From: an uncultured Bdellovibrio sp.
GTDB taxonomy: Bacteria; Bdellovibrionota; Bdellovibrionia; Bdellovibrionales; Bdellovibrionaceae
Direction: 5' to 3'
NCBI GenBank assembly: GCA_946482355.1
Contig: CAMLRE010000090.1
Span: forward strand, 1-7,735
DNA: 7,735 nucleotides
The translations under genes and the position numbers were made by a program. Shown here piece by piece: positions 1 through 6,045 of the stretch. Numbering within the stretch: position 1 is the first letter of the stretch; each line of letters begins with the position of its first letter. Below the pieces are notes generated by a model that saw only the letters and a list, made by a program, of their open reading frames with translations, searched no databases and was not told the DNA's origin.

Positions 1-60
1 TGATAAAAAGAAAATAACCAATAACTTTTAAAAGACCTTTAACGATAAACATTACAAATC

Positions 61-1641
61 TTATTTTGCTAATGAAACCGCTTCGAAGTTTTCATGTCCG
101 AATGGATCGATTTTGTAACCTTGTACTTTAGCAGACATCACTTTGTTTTGTTTTGAGTGAGCTACTGGGTACCAAGGTTTTTGTTTTGCGAAAATTTCCT
201 GTGCTTTCATGTACAGAGAAGTACGTTTAGCAACGTTTGAATCTTCTTTTGCTTGTTGTAATAATGTATCGAATTCTTTATCGCACCATCTAGCGTAGTT
301 AGAACCCGCTTTAACAGCTGTACAACCTAATAACACGTTCATGAAATTATCTGGATCGCCGTTATCACCTGTCCAACCAAATTGGATCATTTGGTGATCG
401 CCTTTTTTAGATTTCTCTAAGTATGTCGGCCAATCGAAAGTCACTAATTTAACTTTAACACCTACTTTAGCTAAGTCAGCTTGTACTAACTCACCTAATT
501 TTTTACCGTTTGGTAAGTACGGGCGAGAAACCGGCATAGTCCATAATTCAGTTTCAAAACCGTTAGCGTAGCCCGCTTCTTTTAATAATTTTTTAGCTTT
601 TTCAACATCGTAAGCTTGATCAGCTGTTTTGTTATTATAAGACCACATTGTCGGTGGAATTGGATTTTTAGCTGGCTGACCCGATGATTTGTAAATTACA
701 TCAAGGTAAGATTTTTTATTTAACGCTAAAGATACCGCCTCACGAACTTTTAAATCGCTGAAAGGTTTTTTCTCAGTGTTAAACGCGATGTAAGAAACGT
801 TAAGACCTGCAGAGCTCATTACTTTGATCGCTGGGTTTTTAGATAACGCTTCGATATCTTGCGGTTGTGGTTCTGCCATAACATGACATTCGCCAGATTT
901 CATTTTTTGTGTACGAACAGTGGCATCAGCAACGATAACGAAAATTAAGTTTTCGATTTTCGGTTTGCCTTTCCAGTAGTTTGGATTTGCTGTGTACTTG
1001 ATTGTTGAATCTTTTTGGTAAGATTTGAAAATGAATGGGCCAGTTCCGATCGGAGCTGTTTCTAAAGTTTTTAAACCTTTACCAGATTTAACTAACGCTT
1101 GAGCATACTCTTCAGAAAGAACAGAAGCGAAATCCATAGCTAAGTCAGCTAAGAATGGAGCTTCTGGGCGTTTTAATTCGAAAACCACAGTGTTGTCGTC
1201 AACTTTTTTGATGTCGGCGATTAACGCATCTAATTCCATGGCTTTGAAATAATCATAAGAAGCTGCAGGAATTGAAAGTGGTTGTTTAGGATCTAATTGA
1301 GTTTTGAAAGTGTAAACCACATCGTTAGCATTGAAGTTACGAGTTGGTTTGAAGAAATCATTTGAATGGAACTGAACGTTCTTACGTAATTTGAACGTGT
1401 ATGTTTTGCGGTCTTTAGAAATTGTCCAAGACTCTGCTAAGCCCGGGCCTACTTCTGTTGTACCTGGTTTGAACTCAACTAAACGATTGAAAATCGTTTG
1501 CGCTGAAGAGTTCATGCTCGTTCCGTCAGTCACTAATTGTGGATTGAACGACGATGGACTTCCTTCCATACAGAAAATAAAGTTATCTGCTGCGTGCACT
1601 AACGCTGGTAATAGCAAGGCCGCTAAAAATGTTTTTTTCAT
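61..1641 (-). CDS. dppA: Periplasmic dipeptide-binding protein (DppA-like)
   Basis: Substrate-binding component of a dipeptide ABC importer (SBP_bac_5 family), expected to capture di- or tripeptides in the periplasm and deliver them to a DppBCDF permease. The 526-residue product starts with a signal peptide (basic KK, hydrophobic core, cleavage after VHA near residue 17). From memory it follows E. coli DppA closely throughout, including NRLVEFK...TTEV...PGLAE (52-70), RPEAPFLADLAMDFAS (158-173), IPPTMW (328-333) and the ligand-pocket segment GWTGDNGDPDN (422-432), which carries the Asp residues that hold the peptide amino end. Cysteines 24/252 and 440/453 have the spacing (228 and 13) of the two E. 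coli DppA disulfides. A strong AGGGGG ribosome site supports the start. No permease gene is adjacent in the window, and the 60 bp after the stop hold no convincing terminator or gene. Assignment to the family is very secure; the exact substrate is inferred. Confidence 0.95.
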   Translation of the reverse strand: MKKTFLAALLLPALVHAADNFIFCMEGSPSSFNPQLVTDGTSMNSSAQTIFNRLVEFKPGTTEVGPGLAESWTISKDRKTYTFKLRKNVQFHSNDFFKPTRNFNANDVVYTFKTQLDPKQPLSIPAASYDYFKAMELDALIADIKKVDDNTVVFELKRPEAPFLADLAMDFASVLSEEYAQALVKSGKGLKTLETAPIGTGPFIFKSYQKDSTIKYTANPNYWKGKPKIENLIFVIVADATVRTQKMKSGECHVMAEPQPQDIEALSKNPAIKVMSSAGLNVSYIAFNTEKKPFSDLKVREAVSLALNKKSYLDVIYKSSGQPAKNPIPPTMWSYNNKTADQAYDVEKAKKLLKEAGYANGFETELWTMPVSRPYLPNGKKLGELVQADLAKVGVKVKLVTFDWPTYLEKSKKGDHQMIQFGWTGDNGDPDNFMNVLLGCTAVKAGSNYARWCDKEFDTLLQQAKEDSNVAKRTSLYMKAQEIFAKQKPWYPVAHSKQNKVMSAKVQGYKIDPFGHENFEAVSLAK

Positions 1642-1647
1642 GAAATT

Positions 1648-1653
1648 CCCCCT
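1648..1653 (-). promoter_or_regulatory. Ribosome binding site of dppA
   Basis: On the minus strand AGGGGG lies six bases before the ATG at 1641. It is the strongest Shine-Dalgarno sequence in the left half of the window and fixes the start that gives a complete signal peptide. Confidence 0.75.
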
Positions 1654-1679
1654 TTAAACATCATTAAAACTCTTGTAAT
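1653..1679 (+). promoter_or_regulatory. Possible promoter of the ABC-F gene
   Basis: TGTAAT at 1674-1679 matches five of six bases of the sigma-70 -10 box. TTTAAA at 1653-1658 is a weak -35 with a short 15-base spacer. Transcription would begin about five bases before the ATG at 1691, so the message would be nearly leaderless, which agrees with the lack of a Shine-Dalgarno sequence. The divergent dppA promoter must overlap this 49-bp gap or lie inside the ABC-F gene. Weak prediction by eye. Confidence 0.25.
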
Positions 1680-1690
1680 GTGGCACAGAA

Positions 1691-3520
1691 ATGACTCTGC
1701 TTCAACTCTACAATGCAACTAAGCAATACGGCGCAAAAGTTCTCTTTGACGGGGCCGGTTTTTCTATAAATCAAGGTGAACACGTCGGAGTGATCGGCCC
1801 TAACGGAGCCGGAAAATCGACTCTATTCAAAATTATCGTGGGCCTAGAGCATTTAGATAACGGCGAGATCACAAAAGCTAACGGATTACGCATCGGTTAT
1901 CTCGAGCAAGAGTCCGATTGGACAGTCGATATTAATGCTGAAGACTACCTCAAAGAGAACTGCTTAAAGCCCATCTGGGAATTAAAGCAAATCGGCTTGG
2001 GGCTTGGTTTACAAGAGAGTCACTTTTCTGGAAAGCTCACCCAATTATCGGGTGGTTACCGTATGCGTATGAAGCTTTTGTACCTGATCGGCCTTGAGCC
2101 CGACATCATGCTTTTAGATGAGCCCACAAACTTTTTGGATCTTGAAAGCATTTTGACATTAGAAAACTTTCTTCAAGATTATAAGCAGGCTTTTTTACTG
2201 ATTTCACATGACCGCGAGTTTTTACGTCGAACGACCGAATACACTTTAGAGGTCGAAGCCGGAGATATCGTTAAATTTCCGGGTCATATCGATGATTACT
2301 TTGAACAAAAGGCTGAACTTCAACGTATGTTAGAAGCTAAAGCCGCGCAAATTGAAAATAAGCGCAAACAGATCCAAGAATTCGTGGATAAGTTCAGAGC
2401 CAAAGCGACGAAAGCCCGTCAGGCGCAAAGCCGTCTTAAAAGTTTAGATCGCTTAGAAAAAGTAGAGATCAAAAAACTTCCCCCGCGTGCCGTGATTCAA
2501 TTACCTGAAGCTACAGCTACGGGTAAAGAGATCGTAACGCTTAAAAACGCTGATCTTGGTTATAACCGCGATAAAGTGATTCTTAAGAATGTAAATTTGA
2601 TTATAGATCGCGCGCAAAAAATCGGGATTGTTGGTTATAACGGGGCCGGTAAATCGACGTTATTAAAATCTATTGCCGAAAAAATTCCGCTTATTACTGG
2701 TGAACTTAAATGGGGTCATCAGGTGCGTTTTTCTTACTTCGCGCAGCACTTAGCCGATGAACTTTTACCTGAAGATACGGTTTTAGATGCGCTTCAACGT
2801 AAAGCTCATAAAGATAATGTAGCCCAAGATTTTTTAAATATGGCCGGTTCACTATTATTTTCTGGTGATAGCGTTCATAAAAAAATTAAAGTTCTATCGG
2901 GTGGTGAAAAAACGCGTGTGGCCTTAGGCCAAGTGTTACTGCAAAGAAACCCGTTACTTTTACTTGATGAGCCCACGAATCACTTGGATTTTGATACGGT
3001 GAATGCGTTAGCCATCGCTTTGTCTGAATTTAACGGAACCATTATTCTGGTTTCGCATGATCGTAACTTCTTAAAACAAGTCACAACACAGATTATTGAA
3101 GTTCGTAACGGCCAGATCGAAAAATACCCGGGCTCTTATGATGAATATCTATGGAGTTTAGAAAAAGGTATTTTAAGTGAGCGCGTAGATGCCGTTGAAA
3201 CTCCTACAAAAACAACGACTGTTGTTGAAACAGCCGAGAAAAAGTTTAACTACAAAGAAGAAACTAAACGTTTAAATTCAGAGATTAAAGAGCTAGAGCG
3301 AAAAATTCTAAAAACTGAAGAGTTGCTATTTCGCCAAGTTGAAAAACAAAACGAATTAACAGCCGCACTGATCACAGCTCAAGGCCAACAAGCGCAAGAG
3401 ATCGCAAGACAAGCGGCCGCGTTAAATGCTGAAACCGAACAAATGGAAGAAGCTTTAATGAACCATATGGAAAATGTGGAACTTAAAAAACAAGAGCTGA
3501 CTCAGCTGATTGGTAAGTAG
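1691..3520 (+). CDS. ABC-F family ATPase (Uup/YheS-like)
   Basis: Soluble twin-ATPase protein of the ABC-F family, which acts on ribosomes (often at the E site) or in related nucleic-acid processes rather than in transport; there are no membrane segments. Domain 1 has Walker A GPNGAGKST (36-44), signature LSGGY (119-123), Walker B LLDEPTNFLD (141-150) and switch His173. A charged helical linker (about 200-262, the P-site tRNA interaction motif position) follows. Domain 2 has Walker A GYNGAGKST (315-323), signature LSGGE (402-406), Walker B LLLLDEPTNHLD (422-433) and His456. A Thr-rich hinge (about 500-515) leads to a Glu/Lys/Gln-rich coiled coil (about 520-608), as in Uup or YheS. The 609-residue length fits full-length ABC-F proteins. 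Domain 1 has PTNFLD where PTNHLD is usual. Both catalytic Glu residues (144, 427) are present, so it should hydrolyse ATP. I cannot name the subfamily or say whether it confers antibiotic resistance. No Shine-Dalgarno sequence precedes the ATG. Confidence 0.93.
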   Translation: MTLLQLYNATKQYGAKVLFDGAGFSINQGEHVGVIGPNGAGKSTLFKIIVGLEHLDNGEITKANGLRIGYLEQESDWTVDINAEDYLKENCLKPIWELKQIGLGLGLQESHFSGKLTQLSGGYRMRMKLLYLIGLEPDIMLLDEPTNFLDLESILTLENFLQDYKQAFLLISHDREFLRRTTEYTLEVEAGDIVKFPGHIDDYFEQKAELQRMLEAKAAQIENKRKQIQEFVDKFRAKATKARQAQSRLKSLDRLEKVEIKKLPPRAVIQLPEATATGKEIVTLKNADLGYNRDKVILKNVNLIIDRAQKIGIVGYNGAGKSTLLKSIAEKIPLITGELKWGHQVRFSYFAQHLADELLPEDTVLDALQRKAHKDNVAQDFLNMAGSLLFSGDSVHKKIKVLSGGEKTRVALGQVLLQRNPLLLLDEPTNHLDFDTVNALAIALSEFNGTIILVSHDRNFLKQVTTQIIEVRNGQIEKYPGSYDEYLWSLEKGILSERVDAVETPTKTTTVVETAEKKFNYKEETKRLNSEIKELERKILKTEELLFRQVEKQNELTAALITAQGQQAQEIARQAAALNAETEQMEEALMNHMENVELKKQELTQLIGK

Positions 3521-3537
3521 CAGCTCTTTTTATTTTT
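3492..3537. terminator. Bidirectional intrinsic terminator
   Basis: AAGAGCTG (3492-3499) pairs perfectly with CAGCTCTT (3521-3528) across a 21-base loop. On the plus strand the stem runs into TTTTTATTTTT (3527-3537). On the minus strand the same stem is followed by GTTTTTT, from the A-run at 3485-3490. It can therefore end both the ABC-F message and that of the converging secreted-protein gene. The left arm lies inside the last ABC-F codons, and the minus-strand stop codon lies in the right T-tract. A shorter alternative hairpin, AGCTG/CAGCT at 3495-3507, competes with the main stem. Confidence 0.65.
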
Positions 3538-4162
3538 AGTTACTCGATTTTACTTTTTGCGACTTGCTAGAAGAACTAGTAGTTCCTTTAGAAGAACCAG
3601 ACGCCGTTTTAGAATTTTTAGCCGAGCAAACACCTAAAGATACACGCTCATGATGACTTAAATATCTTTGCTGTTTATTCTCCTGAAATTTATTTTGAAT
3701 CACTTCTAAGCCTTCAGACGTTGATTTAACATCGTAATAATCCATGTCTTCAGCACCTGATACATTTAAACGAATTTCTAAACGGTTAGCATCAGTTTTT
3801 CTAACTGTGATTCCTGAATTTCCGTAACGTTTAACTAAGTTACCGAATTCGAAATCATTTTTAACAACACAGTTATTTAAATTAACAACTGGATTACCGG
3901 CTTTATCGCGTTTTACATCGTCAGCACAGCGGTACACATTCCAAGCTTGCCCGTTACGCACGAACATATAAATTCCTGAAATTAAAACTTCGTCAGAACC
4001 TTTAATTGCTTGGCCGTTCGCTGTTTTTTCAGGTTTATCTGTGACTTTGATTAACTCAAGCTGAGCATCGCCAACTTGAATGCTTTTTGATCCGCAAGGA
4101 TCAGCTTTAGCCATTGATGCAATTAAACCTAGAACGAATAAAACTAAAAACATTTTTTTCAT
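3536..4162 (-). CDS. Secreted four-cysteine protein of unknown function
   Basis: I do not recognise this 208-residue protein. It has a clear signal peptide (MKKMF, then a Leu/Val-rich core, cleavage after AKA at about residue 20), so it is exported to the periplasm or beyond. The mature part has four cysteines (23, 79, 98, 179), enough for two disulfides, and alternating hydrophobic stretches suggesting a beta-rich fold (about 28-40, 57-80, 117-135). From about residue 183 the tail is almost only Ser, Lys, Thr and Gly, a disordered low-complexity end. There is no lipobox or membrane anchor. No good Shine-Dalgarno sequence precedes the ATG; an in-frame ATG at codon 4 would shorten the protein by three residues. 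It lies 58 bp downstream of a 42-residue secreted peptide gene on the same strand and may be co-transcribed with it and ung. It ends in the terminator shared with the ABC-F gene. Confidence 0.82.
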   Translation of the reverse strand: MKKMFLVLFVLGLIASMAKADPCGSKSIQVGDAQLELIKVTDKPEKTANGQAIKGSDEVLISGIYMFVRNGQAWNVYRCADDVKRDKAGNPVVNLNNCVVKNDFEFGNLVKRYGNSGITVRKTDANRLEIRLNVSGAEDMDYYDVKSTSEGLEVIQNKFQENKQQRYLSHHERVSLGVCSAKNSKTASGSSKGTTSSSSKSQKVKSSN

Positions 4163-4220
4163 GCTTTAAGTTTAAGTGTTCTAAAACGCGCCGTCTAGAG
4201 GAGCTGGCCCTTGTGCCTGA

Positions 4221-4349
4221 CTAGATACACATGTAAGGATTTTTTTTATTCGGTGGTGGATTGTCGTCGTGATGAGCTTTGCTAAGACCGGCGTTAACGA
4301 TCGATGATACAACTCCTACTAAAAATAAAGCGACGAATAATCTTTTCAT
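4221..4349 (-). CDS. Small secreted peptide, 42 residues
   Basis: Short open frame with no recognised family. It begins MKRLFVALFLVGVVSS and has a textbook signal peptide with cleavage expected after VNA (residue 20). This leaves a mature peptide of about 22 residues that starts GLSKAHHDD, contains a PPPNKKNP stretch and ends YMCI with a single cysteine. A random frame is unlikely to give a Lys/Arg start, a hydrophobic core and an Ala-X-Ala-like site in order, which is the main reason to call it real. It lies 45 bp after ung and 58 bp before the secreted four-cysteine gene, on the same strand. No Shine-Dalgarno sequence is visible before the ATG. A run of eight A on the coding strand (4240-4247) near the end of the gene makes the C-terminus uncertain: loss of one A gives a 55-residue version ending at 4181. 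Confidence 0.6.
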   Translation of the reverse strand: MKRLFVALFLVGVVSSIVNAGLSKAHHDDNPPPNKKNPYMCI

Positions 4350-4394
4350 TTTTTTAGTAAAGCGTGAATTTTTTTTCGCGTCTACGACTAGACA

Positions 4395-5063
4395 CTACCA
4401 ATCGATAGGTTCTAGTCCTTGTTCTCGTAACCAAGAATTTGCTTTGGAAAAAGGTTTCGAACCAAAAAAACCGCGGTGTGATGAAAGTGGTGATGGATGA
4501 ACACTTTCTAAAACTAAATGTTTTTTGCGATCAACAAAAGCTGCTTTTTTCTGCGCGTAAGCACCCCATAAGATAAACACAACGTGATCACATTCGCGGT
4601 TTACAACTTCGATAATTTTATCTGTGAACTTTTCCCAGCCTTTTCCTTGGTGAGCGGCGGCTTTACTTTCTTCGACAGTCAAAACGGCGTTTAATAGCAG
4701 AACGCCTTGTTTAGCCCAACGCTCTAAATTTCCTGATGTAGGCATATCTTTTCCAAGATCAGCTTTAAGTTCTTTGAAAATATTTAATAATGAGGGCGGA
4801 AAGCGAACGCCCTCAGGCACAGAAAAACTTAAACCGTGCGCTTGCCCCGGCCCGTGATACGGATCTTGCCCAAGGATAACCACTTTCACATTTTTCAAAT
4901 CAACTAAATCTAGTGCGTTAAAATATTTTTTCGCATCAGGATAAATTTTCTTACCGGCTTCGTACTCTTTTTGCAGAAAGGATTTTAGGTCCTTCATGTA
5001 CGCAGTTTGGAACTCGGATTCTAAATGATTACGCCAGCTATCAGAAAGTTTTATGTTTGCCAT
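4395..5063 (-). CDS. ung: Uracil-DNA glycosylase, family 1
   Basis: Removes uracil from DNA by cutting the N-glycosidic bond, starting base excision repair in the cytoplasm. The 222-residue length is normal for bacterial Ung. All hallmark motifs are visible: the water-activating loop [13 protein letters not shown] (65-77; catalytic Asp67), [12 protein letters not shown] (88-99), [10 protein letters not shown] with the uracil-reading Asn125 (122-131), AHQGKGWE (137-144), and the DNA-intercalation loop HPSPLS with catalytic His189 (189-194). The ATG gives the usual N-terminus ([14 protein letters not shown]). No Shine-Dalgarno sequence is evident. It is divergent from the HPF-like gene across 142 bp and is followed on the same strand by two secreted-protein genes with no obvious link to DNA repair. 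No TTAC-N3-GTAA site lies upstream, so direct LexA control is not suggested. Confidence 0.97.
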   Translation of the reverse strand: MANIKLSDSWRNHLESEFQTAYMKDLKSFLQKEYEAGKKIYPDAKKYFNALDLVDLKNVKVVILGQDPYHGPGQAHGLSFSVPEGVRFPPSLLNIFKELKADLGKDMPTSGNLERWAKQGVLLLNAVLTVEESKAAAHQGKGWEKFTDKIIEVVNRECDHVVFILWGAYAQKKAAFVDRKKHLVLESVHPSPLSSHRGFFGSKPFSKANSWLREQGLEPIDW

Positions 5064-5172
5064 ATACCAAATTGATACAATGACTTAGGTCGAGACACGA
5101 GCATTAATTTACTGCATATAAGAAAATAATTAATTTTTTTGCGGACTTAGACTTCTGAAATTTTGGACACAA

Positions 5173-5181
5173 TGTTAAAAT
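5173..5181 (+). promoter_or_regulatory. Candidate extended -10 promoter of the HPF-like gene
   Basis: TGTTAAAAT fits the extended -10 form TGn-TAAAAT, with the hexamer at 5176-5181. The -35 region is poor (TTCTGA at 5153-5158 with 17-base spacing), which is typical of extended -10 promoters. An A/T-rich tract at 5120-5140 could act as an UP element. Transcription would start near 5188, leaving a short leader that holds the GGGAGG ribosome site (5196-5201) four bases before the ATG at 5206. Confidence 0.4.
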
Positions 5182-5205
5182 GAAATAACAGTTACGGGAG
5201 GCTCT

Positions 5206-5655
5206 ATGGCAAGAAAGAATCTTACTAAGAAAAATAAAACCCACCTCCAAGGAACAATGTCGCTTCAGGATACACTGCATCTTATTGAAACAGACCCTGA
5301 AGTAAAATCTTTTGTTTATCAGCAAATCAACGAATTTAGTCCTTATGTGACTCCGGAAACGAATGTCATCGTATTGGCTCGTGATGCTGAAGATGCTTAC
5401 GCTGATGAAGACCATGTTATTTCAAGCGATGTCGATTCGGCTGATAATCACTACCCTTATCGCATTGCGATCGTGCTTAAAGAAGGCGAAGCCACAATTG
5501 AAGCTGAAGGCTTTGGCTACGATATCTTTGATGCCATCAATGCGGCTAAAGAAGCTATGCTTCAACGCCTTTCTGAAATTCAGGACGAGGTTGAAAGCCC
5601 GCAAGATCGTTTAAATGCGATCCAACAGGCAACCGAAAATACACAGCTGCACTAA
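5206..5655 (+). CDS. Putative HPF/RaiA-like protein (divergent)
   Basis: A 149-residue cytoplasmic protein with a strong GGGAGG ribosome site. I do not recognise it as a named family, but the order of elements matches hibernation-promoting factors, which bind the small ribosomal subunit. A basic N-terminus (1-16) is followed by a strand and helix, EVKSFVYQQINEF (32-44), like E. coli HPF ALREFVTAKF. Then comes the strand NVIVLARD (53-60), a very acidic loop (60-80), strands YRIAIVL (85-91) and EATIEAEG (95-102), and a final helix DIFDAINAAKEAMLQRL (106-122), comparable to the HPF segment AEGQDMYAAIDGLIDKL with a two-residue insertion. The C-terminus (131-149) is polar. Unlike typical HPF it is strongly acidic, so ribosome binding is doubtful and it may have another partner. 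It is probably co-transcribed with the membrane protein that starts 46 bp downstream. The gene is certain; the family is a motif-level inference. Confidence 0.85.
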   Translation: MARKNLTKKNKTHLQGTMSLQDTLHLIETDPEVKSFVYQQINEFSPYVTPETNVIVLARDAEDAYADEDHVISSDVDSADNHYPYRIAIVLKEGEATIEAEGFGYDIFDAINAAKEAMLQRLSEIQDEVESPQDRLNAIQQATENTQLH

Positions 5656-5692
5656 AAAAAACACAGTTGAGTCTAAACAAAATTTTGCCGAT

Positions 5693-5696
5693 GGGG
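5693..5696 (+). promoter_or_regulatory. Ribosome binding site deciding the start at 5702
   Basis: GGGG (within ATGGGGTT) lies five bases before the ATG at 5702. This favours 5702 over the longer reading from 5615, which would overlap the preceding gene and add 29 polar residues unlike a membrane-protein start. Confidence 0.6.
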
Positions 5697-5701
5697 TTGT
5701 T

Positions 5702-6043
5702 ATGAAAAATAAAAACCAAGCACGAGCGATTCAATTTTTTAGTCTTACGAACCCAATGTCTACCACAGGCTTAATGCTGACTTATGTGGTTTATCCATTG
5801 ATTTTAATGTTTGAGTTTCTTAATTTTGGTGCGGCAAGCCCCGGAAATGAAGCCACTTTTAACTTAATGGCCGCCATCTTTTTTACTCTAACATTCGCTG
5901 CCGGCGGAATTTTATCTTTTATTCCTGAACGCGCAGTGGGCCGTCAGCAAAAAATTATGATCTTTTTTGCACTGACTATTACGCCTTCTGTGGCTTTGCA
6001 TTCGGCAAGTTTGATTCACTGGTTTTTCAATTTGAAATTCTAA
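5702..6043 (+). CDS. Small inner-membrane protein, three predicted helices
   Basis: Unrecognised 113-residue membrane protein. After a short basic N-terminus (MKNKNQARA) there are three hydrophobic segments: about 21-44 (TGLMLTYVVYPLILMFEFL region), 53-74 (FNLMAAIFFTLTFAAGGILSF region) and 84-108 (KIMIFFALTITPSVALH region). The loop between helices 2 and 3 is basic (PERAVGRQQK), which by the positive-inside rule places it, and the N-terminus by contrast or re-entry, in an orientation I cannot settle. There is no signal peptide or catalytic motif. It follows the HPF-like gene by 46 bp on the same strand with its own ribosome site, so an operon is likely. Its stop codon is two bases from that of the converging M14 peptidase gene. 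Confidence 0.8.
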   Translation: MKNKNQARAIQFFSLTNPMSTTGLMLTYVVYPLILMFEFLNFGAASPGNEATFNLMAAIFFTLTFAAGGILSFIPERAVGRQQKIMIFFALTITPSVALHSASLIHWFFNLKF

Positions 6044-6045
6044 AT

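Noticed and set aside
1..60. Possible terminator after dppA (CTTTTAAAAG palindrome followed by T-rich sequence)
   Set aside because: The palindrome has no loop and no G/C stem; too weak to call.
1382..1389. TTACGTAA as a second LexA site
   Set aside because: It lacks the three-base spacer and lies inside dppA; a short palindrome expected by chance.
1391..1657. Open frame on the plus strand over the start of dppA
   Set aside because: It lies wholly opposite the signal-peptide end of a clear DppA gene and has no sensible protein features; a shadow frame.
4380..4393. Hairpin GTCTA-CGAC-TAGAC just after the ung stop
   Set aside because: The stem is only 5 bp, and on the ung strand it is followed by GCG and an A-run, not a U-run, so it is not an intrinsic terminator. 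It may be chance.
4279..4500. 73-residue plus-strand open frame
   Set aside because: It overlaps the 3' end of ung and the small peptide gene on the opposite strand, has no ribosome site, and its product looks random.
5104..5415. 103-residue minus-strand open frame
   Set aside because: Antisense to the well-supported HPF-like gene and across the intergenic region; cysteine- and phenylalanine-rich in the manner of reverse-strand frames.
5363..5614. 83-residue plus-strand frame inside the HPF-like gene
   Set aside because: Another frame of the same DNA, Leu/Met/Lys-rich, without a ribosome site.
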